From CALHRB01 sp964473465 (GTDB lineage Bacteria; Bacteroidota; Ignavibacteria; Kapaibacteriales; UBA2268), in NCBI GenBank assembly GCA_964473465.1, contig CAYYPE010000007.1, forward strand, positions 62,001 through 126,000: DNA of 64,000 nucleotides, read 5' to 3'. The translations under genes were made by a program, and so were the position numbers. The first letter of the stretch is position 1, and each line of letters opens with the position of its first letter. The notes beneath the pieces were generated by a model. It was not told the origin of the DNA. It searched no databases and saw only the letters and a list, made by a program, of their open reading frames with translations. Below, in pieces: positions 16,488 through 26,000 of this stretch.

Positions 16488-17279
16488 ATGTTGTTAGTTT
16501 TTCCAGAAATCAAAATCCGAAATGGAGAAAGTGTTTATTCTATTCAAGGTGAGCCGGGAACAGAAGAATTTTACAATCAACTTCAAAAGAATCCTTTTCA
16601 ACTTTGCAAACTTTTCAGAACTGAAAATTCAAAGTCTATTGTTTTGACCGATTTAGATGGTTTGGAACAAGGTCAGGTAATAAACTTCGATGTGATTTGT
16701 ATGTTAACTCCAAGCACAAATTTACCCATTCAAGTCCTTTCGGGCTTTGGCTCTCATCTGGAATGTGAATTCCTGCTCGACTTCGGTGTCCAAATGATTT
16801 ATTTAACTCATTTACCACTTATTCAAACAGATGCGGTTGTTAATTTAATCAAAAAATATTCATACAGTCAAATTGGTTTTTATATCAATGACTCAGATGG
16901 TCTCATTAATTTTCATAATCTCAAAAAAGTTATGCCAGTCAAAGAGTATATTGAATTTATCTATTCTCTTGGTGGTAAAAGGTTTTATTATGAGAATCAA
17001 AGTTGGATAAATGATAAATCATCGGTTGATTATGACTATCTTACCGAATTAGCAATTAAGCCTGACATAAAGTTCAATGTTGCTAATGCTGTTGAAACTG
17101 TGTCAGATCTGTGGAAAATAGCACAATACGAAAAAAAAGGTATAGGAAGTGCAATTATTTGCGAACCTCTTTTTTTTAATCATTTTGCTTGTCAAAAGGT
17201 ATGGAGGCTGGCAGAAGCCGATTCAATCAAAAATGATAATATTTTTACACTACAGTCTGAGGAAAATATTGCTAAATAA
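16488..17279 (+). CDS. HisA-fold protein lacking catalytic residues
   Basis: 263 residues. The opening MLLVFPEIKIRNGESVYSIQG aligns with the start of HisA (PAIDLxxGKxVxLxQG), and TDLDG (about residues 55-59) matches the HisA beta-2 motif, so a (beta/alpha)8 barrel of the HisA/HisF family is likely. The catalytic Asp of the first strand (D8 in HisA) is Lys (K9) here. The two glycine-rich phosphate-binding segments (GGGIR and AAGG/GRA) are replaced by SGFGS, NVANA and ICEPL. It is therefore probably not a ProFAR isomerase; a binding or regulatory role is possible. It is co-oriented with murI-ruvA, 8 bp after ruvA. No other his genes are in the window. Confidence 0.7.
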   Translation: MLLVFPEIKIRNGESVYSIQGEPGTEEFYNQLQKNPFQLCKLFRTENSKSIVLTDLDGLEQGQVINFDVICMLTPSTNLPIQVLSGFGSHLECEFLLDFGVQMIYLTHLPLIQTDAVVNLIKKYSYSQIGFYINDSDGLINFHNLKKVMPVKEYIEFIYSLGGKRFYYENQSWINDKSSVDYDYLTELAIKPDIKFNVANAVETVSDLWKIAQYEKKGIGSAIICEPLFFNHFACQKVWRLAEADSIKNDNIFTLQSEENIAK

Positions 17280-17426
17280 CGACCTTATAATCCTGATAAA
17301 TTGATAATTTATCAATATTACAAAAACAAAAAAAGCATTTCTTCAAATATTTATTAATGTTAATTTTAACAACCAAAAAAAATATTATTTGTCTTCTTCG
17401 TTTTCTTTTAAATTTATTCTTGACAT

Positions 17427-17885
17427 ATGATTATGTTTCACAAATTATACAATAAACAATTTCTCCCAATTGACATCAAACTTGCTTGGGAGTTTTTTTC
17501 ATCTCCTAAAAATCTTTCAAAGATAACACCATCGTATATGGATTTCCAAATTACATCTGAACTACCAGAAGAAATGTATGAAGGAATGATAATTACTTAC
17601 ACAGTTAAACCTGTTGCTGGAATTCCTGTCAATTGGGTTACCGAAATAAGTCATACCAGGAAACCATATTTTTTTATTGACACTCAACTATCAGGACCAT
17701 ACAAATTATGGCATCATCAACATTTATTTAAAGAGGTAAAAAACGGGATCGAAATGGAAGATATAGTCCACTATAAACTCCCTTTCGGTATCTTAGGAAA
17801 CATAGCAAATTTCTTATTTGTTAAGAAACAGCTTGAAGGAATTTTTAATTATCGACAAAATATACTTTCAGAAATTTTTAAATAG
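17427..17885 (+). CDS. SRPBCC-family ligand-binding protein
   Basis: 152 residues; translation may instead start two codons later at MFHKLYNKQF. The pattern (LAWEFFSSPKNLSKITPSYM near the N-terminus, then WVTEISHTRKPYFFIDTQLSGPY cut by strands, and a C-terminal amphipathic helix) is that of the SRPBCC/polyketide-cyclase-like fold, specifically the small proteins often annotated as 'cell division inhibitor' or 'ligand-binding SRPBCC protein'. These bind hydrophobic ligands in a helix-grip cavity; the ligand here is unknown. It is the first gene of a tight three-gene run, 9 bp before the secreted protein at 17895. Confidence 0.8.
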   Translation: MIMFHKLYNKQFLPIDIKLAWEFFSSPKNLSKITPSYMDFQITSELPEEMYEGMIITYTVKPVAGIPVNWVTEISHTRKPYFFIDTQLSGPYKLWHHQHLFKEVKNGIEMEDIVHYKLPFGILGNIANFLFVKKQLEGIFNYRQNILSEIFK

Positions 17886-17894
17886 GGTTATAAC

Positions 17895-18683
17895 ATGTAC
17901 AAATATATCATCATTTTCCTATTTTTCTTTTTCTCTTTTCAATTGAATTCTCAGTTCCTAACCCACAGATACGAATTCGAAAAAGTTAAGAAAGAGAGAA
18001 TCAGCATGAAAAAGTTGAAAATTTTCAAAATAAATGAATATTCATCCGAAATATTAGTTAATCCTTCATCAGATTTATTACTTACTAAATCAACTGAATT
18101 CGATGAAGATGGTTTCAAAATCCAAGAAACGATTTTTGACTCTGAATACGGAAATATTATCAATAAATTTTATTACAATACTAAAGGAAATTTATTTAAA
18201 ATTGTTCTCGCCAATTATGATATTATGGATTTATTGTCAACATTCACTTACGACAGCTCAGGAAAATTAGTTCAGGAATTTTTTGCTGGAGGTGAAAACA
18301 GAAAATATATTATCAAATATAATAATAAGAATAGAATCACTGAAAAAGTAGGTTATACTGGTTCACTCCCTTTTGATGAAAACGGAGAAGTCATTGAAAA
18401 CGCTGAACCAATTTGGCATTATATTGATAGATACGAATATGAATATAATTCTAAAAGTGAATTAACTGTCGAAAAATTTTACTATCTTGACAACATTTCT
18501 TATACAAATTTTTTCTATTATGATAAGTCAGGAAAAAGAACAAAATGGATAAACAGATTTGGAGATAACTACGATGTTGTTTATCTTTACAATTATGATA
18601 AAAATGGATTACTGAAACATATTGAAGTTAAAAGCCCTGATGAAACGAAATTTATTATATACGATTATGAATTTTATAAATAA
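17895..18683 (+). CDS. Secreted YD/RHS-like repeat protein, function unknown
   Basis: 262 residues with an N-terminal signal peptide rich in Phe (MYKYIIIFLFFFFSFQLNSQ). The mature part consists of short beta-hairpin units with the rhythm 'Y-x-Y-D-x-x-G-x-L/K' (FTYDSSGKLVQEFF, FFYYDKSGKRTKWI, YNYDKNGLLKHIEV), resembling YD/RHS or MORN-like repeats. It is expected in the periplasm or at the surface. Function is unknown. Spacers of 9 bp on both sides place it in one operon with the SRPBCC protein and the scramblase-like protein. Confidence 0.75.
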   Translation: MYKYIIIFLFFFFSFQLNSQFLTHRYEFEKVKKERISMKKLKIFKINEYSSEILVNPSSDLLLTKSTEFDEDGFKIQETIFDSEYGNIINKFYYNTKGNLFKIVLANYDIMDLLSTFTYDSSGKLVQEFFAGGENRKYIIKYNNKNRITEKVGYTGSLPFDENGEVIENAEPIWHYIDRYEYEYNSKSELTVEKFYYLDNISYTNFFYYDKSGKRTKWINRFGDNYDVVYLYNYDKNGLLKHIEVKSPDETKFIIYDYEFYK

Positions 18684-18692
18684 AAGGTTATA

Positions 18693-19286
18693 ATGGAACT
18701 ATTAAACCAATCAAAAACTTTGATAATCAGCCAGCAAAAACACTGGGGAGAAATTCTTAGTGGTTTCGAAATGAAAAACAAATATATAATTTATGATGAA
18801 TTTGGGAATGAATTATATTATGCTGGTGAAGAATCTTCCTCATTTCTTGGCAGGCTGTTTCTTAAATCATCCCGACCTTTCGAGATAATTATACTCGATA
18901 AGCAAGGCTCAAAATTACTTAAACTGAAAAGACCTTTTAAGTTCTTTTTCCAAGAATTGACAGTATTTGACTCTTATGATAGAAAATTTGGTCAGGTAAA
19001 ATGGAAATTTGCATTTTTCAAACGACTATACACCATATTTGACCAGAATGGAATTGAAATAATGGAATTAGAAGGTCCTTTCTTTAAACCATGGACTTTC
19101 AATATCATAAAAAATGGCATGGAACAGGGTAAAATTGTCAAAAGATGGAGTGGGGCTATGAAAGAGCTATTTACAAATGCTGATAACTTTGGGATAACAT
19201 TTCCTCCTGATTGTGATCTAAATAATAAAGCCATTCTTCTTGGTGCTGTTTTTCTGATTGATTTCGTTCATTTTGAATACAGATAA
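18693..19286 (+). CDS. Phospholipid scramblase family protein
   Basis: 197 residues covering the whole scramblase (Tubby-like/LURP-one) domain. Diagnostic segments match the animal PLSCR family: GFEMKNKYIIYDEFGNELYY, SRPFEIIILDKQGSKLLKL, KIVKRWSGAMKELFTNADNF and a C-terminal hydrophobic helix KAILLGAVFLIDFVHFE. The equivalent of the PLSCR1 calcium-binding loop is NADNFGITFPPDCD. The Cys-rich palmitoylation region of eukaryotic members is absent. Whether bacterial members scramble lipids is not established. It is the last gene of the 17427-19286 operon, followed by a terminator. Confidence 0.9.
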   Translation: MELLNQSKTLIISQQKHWGEILSGFEMKNKYIIYDEFGNELYYAGEESSSFLGRLFLKSSRPFEIIILDKQGSKLLKLKRPFKFFFQELTVFDSYDRKFGQVKWKFAFFKRLYTIFDQNGIEIMELEGPFFKPWTFNIIKNGMEQGKIVKRWSGAMKELFTNADNFGITFPPDCDLNNKAILLGAVFLIDFVHFEYR

Positions 19287-19428
19287 AAAAATAAACATGT
19301 TTTATTTTAATTTGGGCTGGAATGCCATAACTGAAGCAGATAGCATCTTAGTAATTCGTGATGTTAAAACTTCTTATTAACACCCAGATGCAAAAAAAAT
19401 AAACTAAGTAAAGTTTTTCTCCAAATTG

Positions 19429-19467
19429 TATCCCTGATATATAATCAACATCAGGGATATTTTTTTT
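19429..19467 (+). terminator. Intrinsic terminator after the scramblase operon
   Basis: TATCCCTGAT (19429-19438) pairs perfectly with ATCAGGGATA (19450-19459) around an 11-base loop and is followed by eight T (19460-19467). It abuts the 3' end of speB on the other strand. Confidence 0.85.
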
Positions 19468-20365
19468 ATGAACCATAAAAGGCAAAGTTTAATATTTTAT
19501 ATACTAATCTTGCAGTAGTAAGGCTTGGATGACTCAAATTATCAATTTTTGAAAGTTCTACTACATCAAAACCTATAATTTTTTTATTAGCTTTAATTAT
19601 TTCACGGAAAACGTCCAGTGTTTCACTATACAAAAATCCATCCGGTTCTGGTGTTCCAGTTGCAGGTATAACAGACGGATCGAAATAATCAACATCAAAT
19701 GAAACATAAATGATATCACCCAGACAATTCACAATTTCTTTTTGCCAGTTTTCGCCATATTTATTTCTTCTGATTGAAGAAGCATAAAACGTTTTTATGT
19801 TTTTTTCCTTTATGAATTCAGCTTCTTCTCTACATTGGGCTCTTATTCCAACCTGCACTATCCTGTCCGCAGGAAAGAATTCGCAAACCCTTGCCATAAC
19901 TGAAGCATGAGAATATTTTGTCCCCTCGTAACTTTCTCTGAGATCTGAATGGGCATCGAAATGCAATAGAGACATATCAGGATATTTTTTATAATGCGAT
20001 AAAATTGGAGCTGATGATATTGTATGTTCACCCCCTAAAGTAACAACAAATTTATTTATATCAAGGTGCTTTGAAACATTCTCATCAATTAAATCAAGAG
20101 CATCCTGATTTACCAAACCATTAAATTCAAGAGGTTCAATAGTAGCAATTCCTTTTTCGAAACATAGTTCCCGCTCAAACTCATCATCATAAAACTCGAC
20201 AAAAGCACTTGCCTTTAATATTTCATCTGGACCGAAAGAAGCACCTTTTCCATAGCTTACGGTATGTTCATAAGGGGCAGGAAGGATAACTATCTTAGAA
20301 CTATCAATATTCGAATATTCTTCTTTTATAGCAAGAAAATTTCTATCTGGACCCAATACTTTCAT
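19466..20365 (-). CDS. speB: Agmatinase (ureohydrolase family)
   Basis: 299 residues, normal length. The binuclear Mn ligands are H114 (GGEHT), D137, H139 and D141 (HFDAHSD), and D224 and D226 (SFDVDYFDP). The substrate loop SHASVMAR and the PATGTPEPDG motif favour agmatinase over arginase. It hydrolyses agmatine to putrescine and urea in the cytoplasm. It is transcribed alone, convergent with the scramblase operon and divergent from the Lon-like gene. The substrate cannot be proved from sequence; other ureohydrolases (for example guanidinobutyrase) share these motifs. Confidence 0.88.
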   Translation of the reverse strand: MKVLGPDRNFLAIKEEYSNIDSSKIVILPAPYEHTVSYGKGASFGPDEILKASAFVEFYDDEFERELCFEKGIATIEPLEFNGLVNQDALDLIDENVSKHLDINKFVVTLGGEHTISSAPILSHYKKYPDMSLLHFDAHSDLRESYEGTKYSHASVMARVCEFFPADRIVQVGIRAQCREEAEFIKEKNIKTFYASSIRRNKYGENWQKEIVNCLGDIIYVSFDVDYFDPSVIPATGTPEPDGFLYSETLDVFREIIKANKKIIGFDVVELSKIDNLSHPSLTTARLVYKILNFAFYGS

Positions 20366-20481
20366 TTAACACCTAAATTATAATAATAACGATTTACAAA
20401 AATTATTTTGTTCACAACAATTAATCGAAACAAAAATTTTATTAATTTGCTTTGAAAGTAAAATTTTATAAAGTAAGAATT

Positions 20482-23007
20482 ATGGCATCACAAAAAAATG
20501 AAACAATCATTTCAAAATTAAGAAATTTTGAATTAAAACCAGAAGAACTTAGATGGACTTGCTCAACAGACATTTTTAATTTCAAAACCACTGCTGAATT
20601 AGAGCCACTCGAAAATATTATTGGACAGCCCCGAGCTATTGAGGCTATTCGGCTTGGCTCAGAGCTCGAATCAAAAGGTTATAACATTTTTGTTTCAGGT
20701 TTATCAGGAACCGGCAGACTTACAACTGTTAAAAAAATACTTGAAAGTTTAAATAAAGAGGTTCATCAAATTTATGATTACTGCTATGTTAATAATTTTT
20801 CTGACCCGGATGTTCCAAGATTAATCAGACTTCCAAAGGGAAAGGGAAAATTATTTGCAAATACCATAAATGATACAATCACATTTCTCAAAAGAAGAAT
20901 TCCCAAAATGTTCGAGGACGAAGAATTTCAAAATAAAAGGAAGAAGATTATTGAGGAATTTCAGAAAAAAGAGCGTGATATCCTTCATGAATTTGACGAA
21001 AGAATCATTCCATACGGCTTTGTGAGAGGGCAAATAGAAAATGAACAAGGAATTCTCCAACCGGAAGTTTTCCCTGTTATTGATGATAAACCCGTTTCAA
21101 TTGATAATATTGAAGAATATGTTGCTAATGGAACCATTACAAGAGAAAGGGCAGATGAGTTAATTAACTTATACCAAAAATTTCATCAAGAAATTTATGA
21201 CCTTGCTAAAGTTGGTATTAAATTAATGCAAGAATTTAGAAATAACATTGCAGAAAATGATAAAGCTTCTGCGTCGATCATTGTTAGCACTGTTTTTGAT
21301 GATATTTTAAAAACTTTCCCTTATGAAAAAGTTGATATTTATATCAGTGAATTAAAACAATTTACTCTTGATAATCTAAATATTTTTGTCCCCGGCATAA
21401 ACCCTTTGCAACCAGTCAATGAGATTGACGAAGAAAGGATGAGGGAGTTCTTCAATCTTTACTCAGTAAATGTAATTCTTGATAATAGCGGAACCGACAA
21501 AATTCCTATTATAACAGAAACAACACCAACTTATAATAATCTTTTTGGCACTATTGAAAGAACATTTGATAGTCGAGGATTCTGGAGAACTGATTTTAGA
21601 AAAATCAAAGCTGGTTCACTACTTAAAGCTGACAATGGTTTTCTCATCGTTAACGCTCTCGATATTTTCAGTGAGCCTGGGGTATGGCAAACATTGAAAA
21701 GAGTTCTCCTATATAATAAACTGGAAATTCAGCCCTATGATGCTGTAATTCAATTATCTCAACTACACCTCAAACCAGAACCAATTGAGGTAAATTTAAA
21801 AGTTGTTATTATTGGCGGACTGTCTTTGTATCGCTTACTTTATCACTATGAAAAAGGTTTCAAGAAAATTTTTAAAGTTAATGCTCAATTTGATTACGAA
21901 ACTGAAAAAACCGAAGAAATGATGATTAATTACGCAAGATTCATTACAAAAATTTGTAACGAAGATAATCTTCCTCATTGCACACCTGATGGTGTTGCTG
22001 CTATTATTGAATGGGCTGTTGAGCATGCAGGGGCTAAGGATAAAATAACACTTAAATTTTCCGACGTCGCTGATATTATTCGTGAATCAGCTTTCTACGA
22101 TAGAGGTTCCAAAAGAAAATATATTAATCGTGAGGATGTTGAGAATGCTATTGAATTCAGGCGATTCCGCAATAATTTGATGGATGAAAAGCTTAGGAAT
22201 TTAATCCTTAAGGGAACTATGCTTATTGACACAGAAGGAAGAAGAGTTGGTCAAATAAATGGTTTAACTGTTATTGATGATGGAATTTTATCGTTTGGAA
22301 AACCAACAAGAATTACCACAGACATAAGTGCAGGAACCTCAGGCATAGTTAATATCGAAAGAGAAGTTGAAATGAGCGGATCAATCCACAGCAAAGGAGT
22401 AATGATCTTAACCGGCTTTATTGCTGATAGATTTGCTCAGGATAAACCTTTAAATATGAATGCATATATTACATTTGAACAGTCTTATAGCGAAATTGAT
22501 GGTGATAGTGCTACTGCTGCCGAAATCATTTCAGTTCTATCCGCTTTGAGTGATATACCTATTCGTCAGGATTTAGCCATTACCGGGTCAGTTAATCAAA
22601 AGGGAGACATCCAGCCAATTGGTGGAGTTAATGAAAAAATCAGAGGTTTTTATGAAATCTGTAAACTCAGAAAATTAACTGGTTCGCAGGGTGTTGTTAT
22701 TCCAAAGCAGAATATAAATGATTTAATGTTACCCCAAGAATTAATTAGCGACGTTAAAGCAAAAAAATTTCATATCTACTCAGTTAATACGATCGAAGAA
22801 GCTATCGAAATTATGATGGATTATCCCTCTGGTTTAGTTAAACAAAAGAACGGTGCTAACAAATTTAAGTATCCTGATAATTCTGTCTTTGGAAGAGCTA
22901 ACAAACGTCTTATCGAACTTTCAAGAGCGGTTCAGGAAACAAAACAAGAAAAAAAACAATATATCAGAAAAGCTTTAAAATCAAAACCAGAATCACCGGA
23001 AGAGTAA
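20482..23007 (+). CDS. Lon-like ATP-dependent protease (AAA_32/LonC type)
   Basis: 841 residues from the ATG at 20482. A TTG ten codons upstream is also in frame but less likely. The N-terminal part (residues about 1-330) with GLSGTGRLTTVKK is the atypical P-loop of the 'Lon-related putative protease' family, with Arg in place of the P-loop Lys. A coiled insertion (about 150-260) and a second AAA-like part precede a C-terminal Lon proteolytic domain with the Ser-Lys dyad S676 (DGDSAT) and K719 (GVNEKIRG). Their spacing of 43 residues is the same as in Lon. It is predicted to be a cytosolic protease of unfolded or DNA-bound proteins. It is followed after 4 bp by the AddB-like gene. Confidence 0.9.
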   Translation: MASQKNETIISKLRNFELKPEELRWTCSTDIFNFKTTAELEPLENIIGQPRAIEAIRLGSELESKGYNIFVSGLSGTGRLTTVKKILESLNKEVHQIYDYCYVNNFSDPDVPRLIRLPKGKGKLFANTINDTITFLKRRIPKMFEDEEFQNKRKKIIEEFQKKERDILHEFDERIIPYGFVRGQIENEQGILQPEVFPVIDDKPVSIDNIEEYVANGTITRERADELINLYQKFHQEIYDLAKVGIKLMQEFRNNIAENDKASASIIVSTVFDDILKTFPYEKVDIYISELKQFTLDNLNIFVPGINPLQPVNEIDEERMREFFNLYSVNVILDNSGTDKIPIITETTPTYNNLFGTIERTFDSRGFWRTDFRKIKAGSLLKADNGFLIVNALDIFSEPGVWQTLKRVLLYNKLEIQPYDAVIQLSQLHLKPEPIEVNLKVVIIGGLSLYRLLYHYEKGFKKIFKVNAQFDYETEKTEEMMINYARFITKICNEDNLPHCTPDGVAAIIEWAVEHAGAKDKITLKFSDVADIIRESAFYDRGSKRKYINREDVENAIEFRRFRNNLMDEKLRNLILKGTMLIDTEGRRVGQINGLTVIDDGILSFGKPTRITTDISAGTSGIVNIEREVEMSGSIHSKGVMILTGFIADRFAQDKPLNMNAYITFEQSYSEIDGDSATAAEIISVLSALSDIPIRQDLAITGSVNQKGDIQPIGGVNEKIRGFYEICKLRKLTGSQGVVIPKQNINDLMLPQELISDVKAKKFHIYSVNTIEEAIEIMMDYPSGLVKQKNGANKFKYPDNSVFGRANKRLIELSRAVQETKQEKKQYIRKALKSKPESPEE

Positions 23008-23011
23008 TATC

Positions 23012-26000
23012 ATGTCTCATATTCTTTGCAATGAACCATTAAAAAAACTGAAAAGATTCAGTTTGAATGAGATATTTACTAAATCAATTATTAATGATAA
23101 ACCTTATGACCTTGTTCTGGTTTTTCCGACAGGCAAATATGTTAGGTATTTCAAACAGAACTTTGTTAAGGAATACTATTCAATTCACAAAAAGCCACTA
23201 TCGGAACTAAAAATATATACTCTTCAGGGTTTTATTAACTTGATCTTTGACTCGTTCGGTCTTAATAATACCTACAAGCAATTGTCGGAAGGTTATCTTC
23301 TGGCTCTTTTCGATGAAGCTATTGAAAAAGCGAATCTAAAATTTTTCAAAACAAAATCAAAAAAAATTTCCAATACGGTTCTTATAAAACTCTATTCATT
23401 AATTTACGGCTTGCGAGAAGACGGTATCACTCTTAAGAAACTTCAAAGCGATTATGACTCCATAAATAGAGAATTTCCGGAAGAATTAAGTTATTACACT
23501 GATACACACAGAATGTCAGACATAATCAAAATATACCAAAATTATGACAAATTACTTTCGGATAAATACATTGACTTCCCAAAATTGCTCAACTTAACGA
23601 TTGATAAATTAAATGAATTAGACGAAATAGGCTTTCAGACAAAAATTGCAGATATTTTTGGACCACAATCAACAATTTACATAGATGCTTTTACAGACTT
23701 CAAAAAACCCGAGATTTCGCTTTTGTCATTTTTTGTAAAGGCTATAAATCCTTTTGGAATTCACATTGATTACACCTACTCACCCACTAACCAAAATGGA
23801 AACGGACCTCTCTTCGGAAATCTTGAAGAGATTATCATTCATTTTCACAAAGCAGGATACCATTTGATTTCACTTTCAGATTATCCTAACGAAAAGGTCA
23901 ATAATGTGGAGTATATACTTAATTCTTCTAATGAAGACGAAAAGGAAAGGCTCTTTGGGGATATTTCAGGATTTTTCAGAAGATGGCTTTTTAATACTGA
24001 AAAAGATTTAAAAAATCCATATTTGTCAAAATTTATCAAAATCCTGATTGCAGAAAACCGAAAAGATGAAGTTAAAAATATTGCTAAGTTAGTAAAATAT
24101 CTGATTAATTTTAAAGGGTATAAACCATCAGAAATTTGCGTTTGCTCAAGGCAACCTGAACTATACTCTGGATTATTCAGAGAAATGTTCTCAAGATACA
24201 GGATACCCTCAAATGTAACTGATAGATTTAATCTGGCTCAATCACCTGTCATTAATGCAATTTTAACAGTATTAGAAATTATCAGTAGCGGATTTAGGTT
24301 TGATGACGTATTCAAAGCCCTTAATAGCCCTTATCTAAATTTTGAGACCGATGGAAAATCTGATAGAGTCAACAAAGGGAATCTATTAAATATTGCTGAG
24401 CAGCTTAGAATCAGAGGGGGATATCTTTTTGGCAGAGAAAATGAATGGCTAAGAAAACTTGAAAACTCAAAACAATATTTAACAAATGCTATAAGCTATT
24501 CAAAAAACAAATCTTTTGATGATCTTGAATTAACAAGATTGGAAAAAAGGTTTGAGGCGATTAAAAAAGCCTATGATGATTTTAATGTTATACTTAACTT
24601 ATTAAAATTTAATACAAAAAAGTTATCAGCTGTTGATTTTCAAAAGACTGTAATTGAATTAATAAAAAAATTTAAAATCCTTGAAGCTATTGAACAGAAT
24701 TATTTATCAATACTTAAAGAAAATGATGATAAATTCTGGCAAAATGAATTGCTGGAACGATGCGAAAACGATGCAAAAGCTCTGAATAGATTATTAGAAA
24801 TTCTCGACGAAATGACTTATGTCATCAATGAATTAACACCAAATCTTTCGGCTTCAATAGATTTCTACATCGAAAAACTGAAAACTTCAATATTAACAAC
24901 AAAATACCAGATTAGCGAAAAGCAAGGCTTTGGCGTAACCGTTACATCAATTGAACAAACAAGAGGCATTCCATTCAAAGTTATGATTCTTTGTGGTGCC
25001 ATTGACGGCGAATTTTTATTAAAATATACACCAAATCAGTTTGTTGGAATAGAACTTCCTGATTCTGAAAAGAGGCACATTCACTCTGAAAGAATGCTTT
25101 TTTATCAATTTTTGACTAATACCCCTGAATTCTTTGCTACTAATGAAAAATTAATTTATATTACTTATTTCAAAAATGATGACTCTGGGGAAAAAATTCG
25201 TTCTCCCTTTATTGATGCACTTTTAAAAATCTCAACATTAAAAGAAGATGGCTGTATCATTGATTTAAGCGAATTCATTCAATCGAAAAATACCGCTGCG
25301 ATTGATTCAAGCACCCATAACCACGATTATGAATGGCTAAGAACAATTTCTAACAATGATGAACTATATAATTATTTCTCAAAATCAGATTTTTCTGAAA
25401 AAGCCATTGAGATACCTTCTAATAATCTCAATAATATTAACTATATAAAAAATTACTTACTAAAGTCTTCAGTAATCAATAATTCAAATGAAGAATCAGT
25501 ATCAGACTTATCACAAAATGAATTGTTAGAATTTTCTAACAAGGATAAAATTTATTCAATAACAGAATTAGAAACTTACGCAGCCTGCCCTTTCAGATAT
25601 TTTGTTAAGTATCCTCTTAATATTGAGGAACCAGAAATAATTGATTTTTCAATTTCACCCTTAGAAATTGGTAGTCTGCTGCATAATGTTCTTTATAAAT
25701 TTTACAAAGAAATCCAATCGAATCAAATATTAAGTCCAGACGAACAAACAAAATATCAAAATATAGTTGTTTTCCTTCAAAGTATTGGATTTAATGTTAC
25801 TCCAGTCATTCTATATCCAGACAAAAAAGATTACTACCTGTCGGTGCTTTTACAGATAACAAATGAGGAGTTACAAAAAATCAGATTTGAACATCCATTC
25901 TATGATATAGAAATTGAAAATATTCTGGGCTTAACAAATAAACCGGGATATCTCGAAATGTGGTTAACTGCAGAGATAGAAAAACAACAGCAAAACTGGG

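Noticed and set aside
17295..17325. Near-palindrome TTGATAATTTATCAA after the HisA-like gene
   Set aside because: There is no loop of useful size and no T-tract; in an AT-rich spacer such sequence occurs by chance.
19297..19380. A 27-codon open frame (MFYFNLGWNAITEADSILVI...) between the scramblase gene and its terminator
   Set aside because: Too short, with no ribosome-binding site and no recognisable family; chance frames of this size are common in the spacer.
20452..20481. TTG start for the Lon-like protease
   Set aside because: The ATG at 20482 begins the conserved N-terminus; the ten extra residues are not supported.
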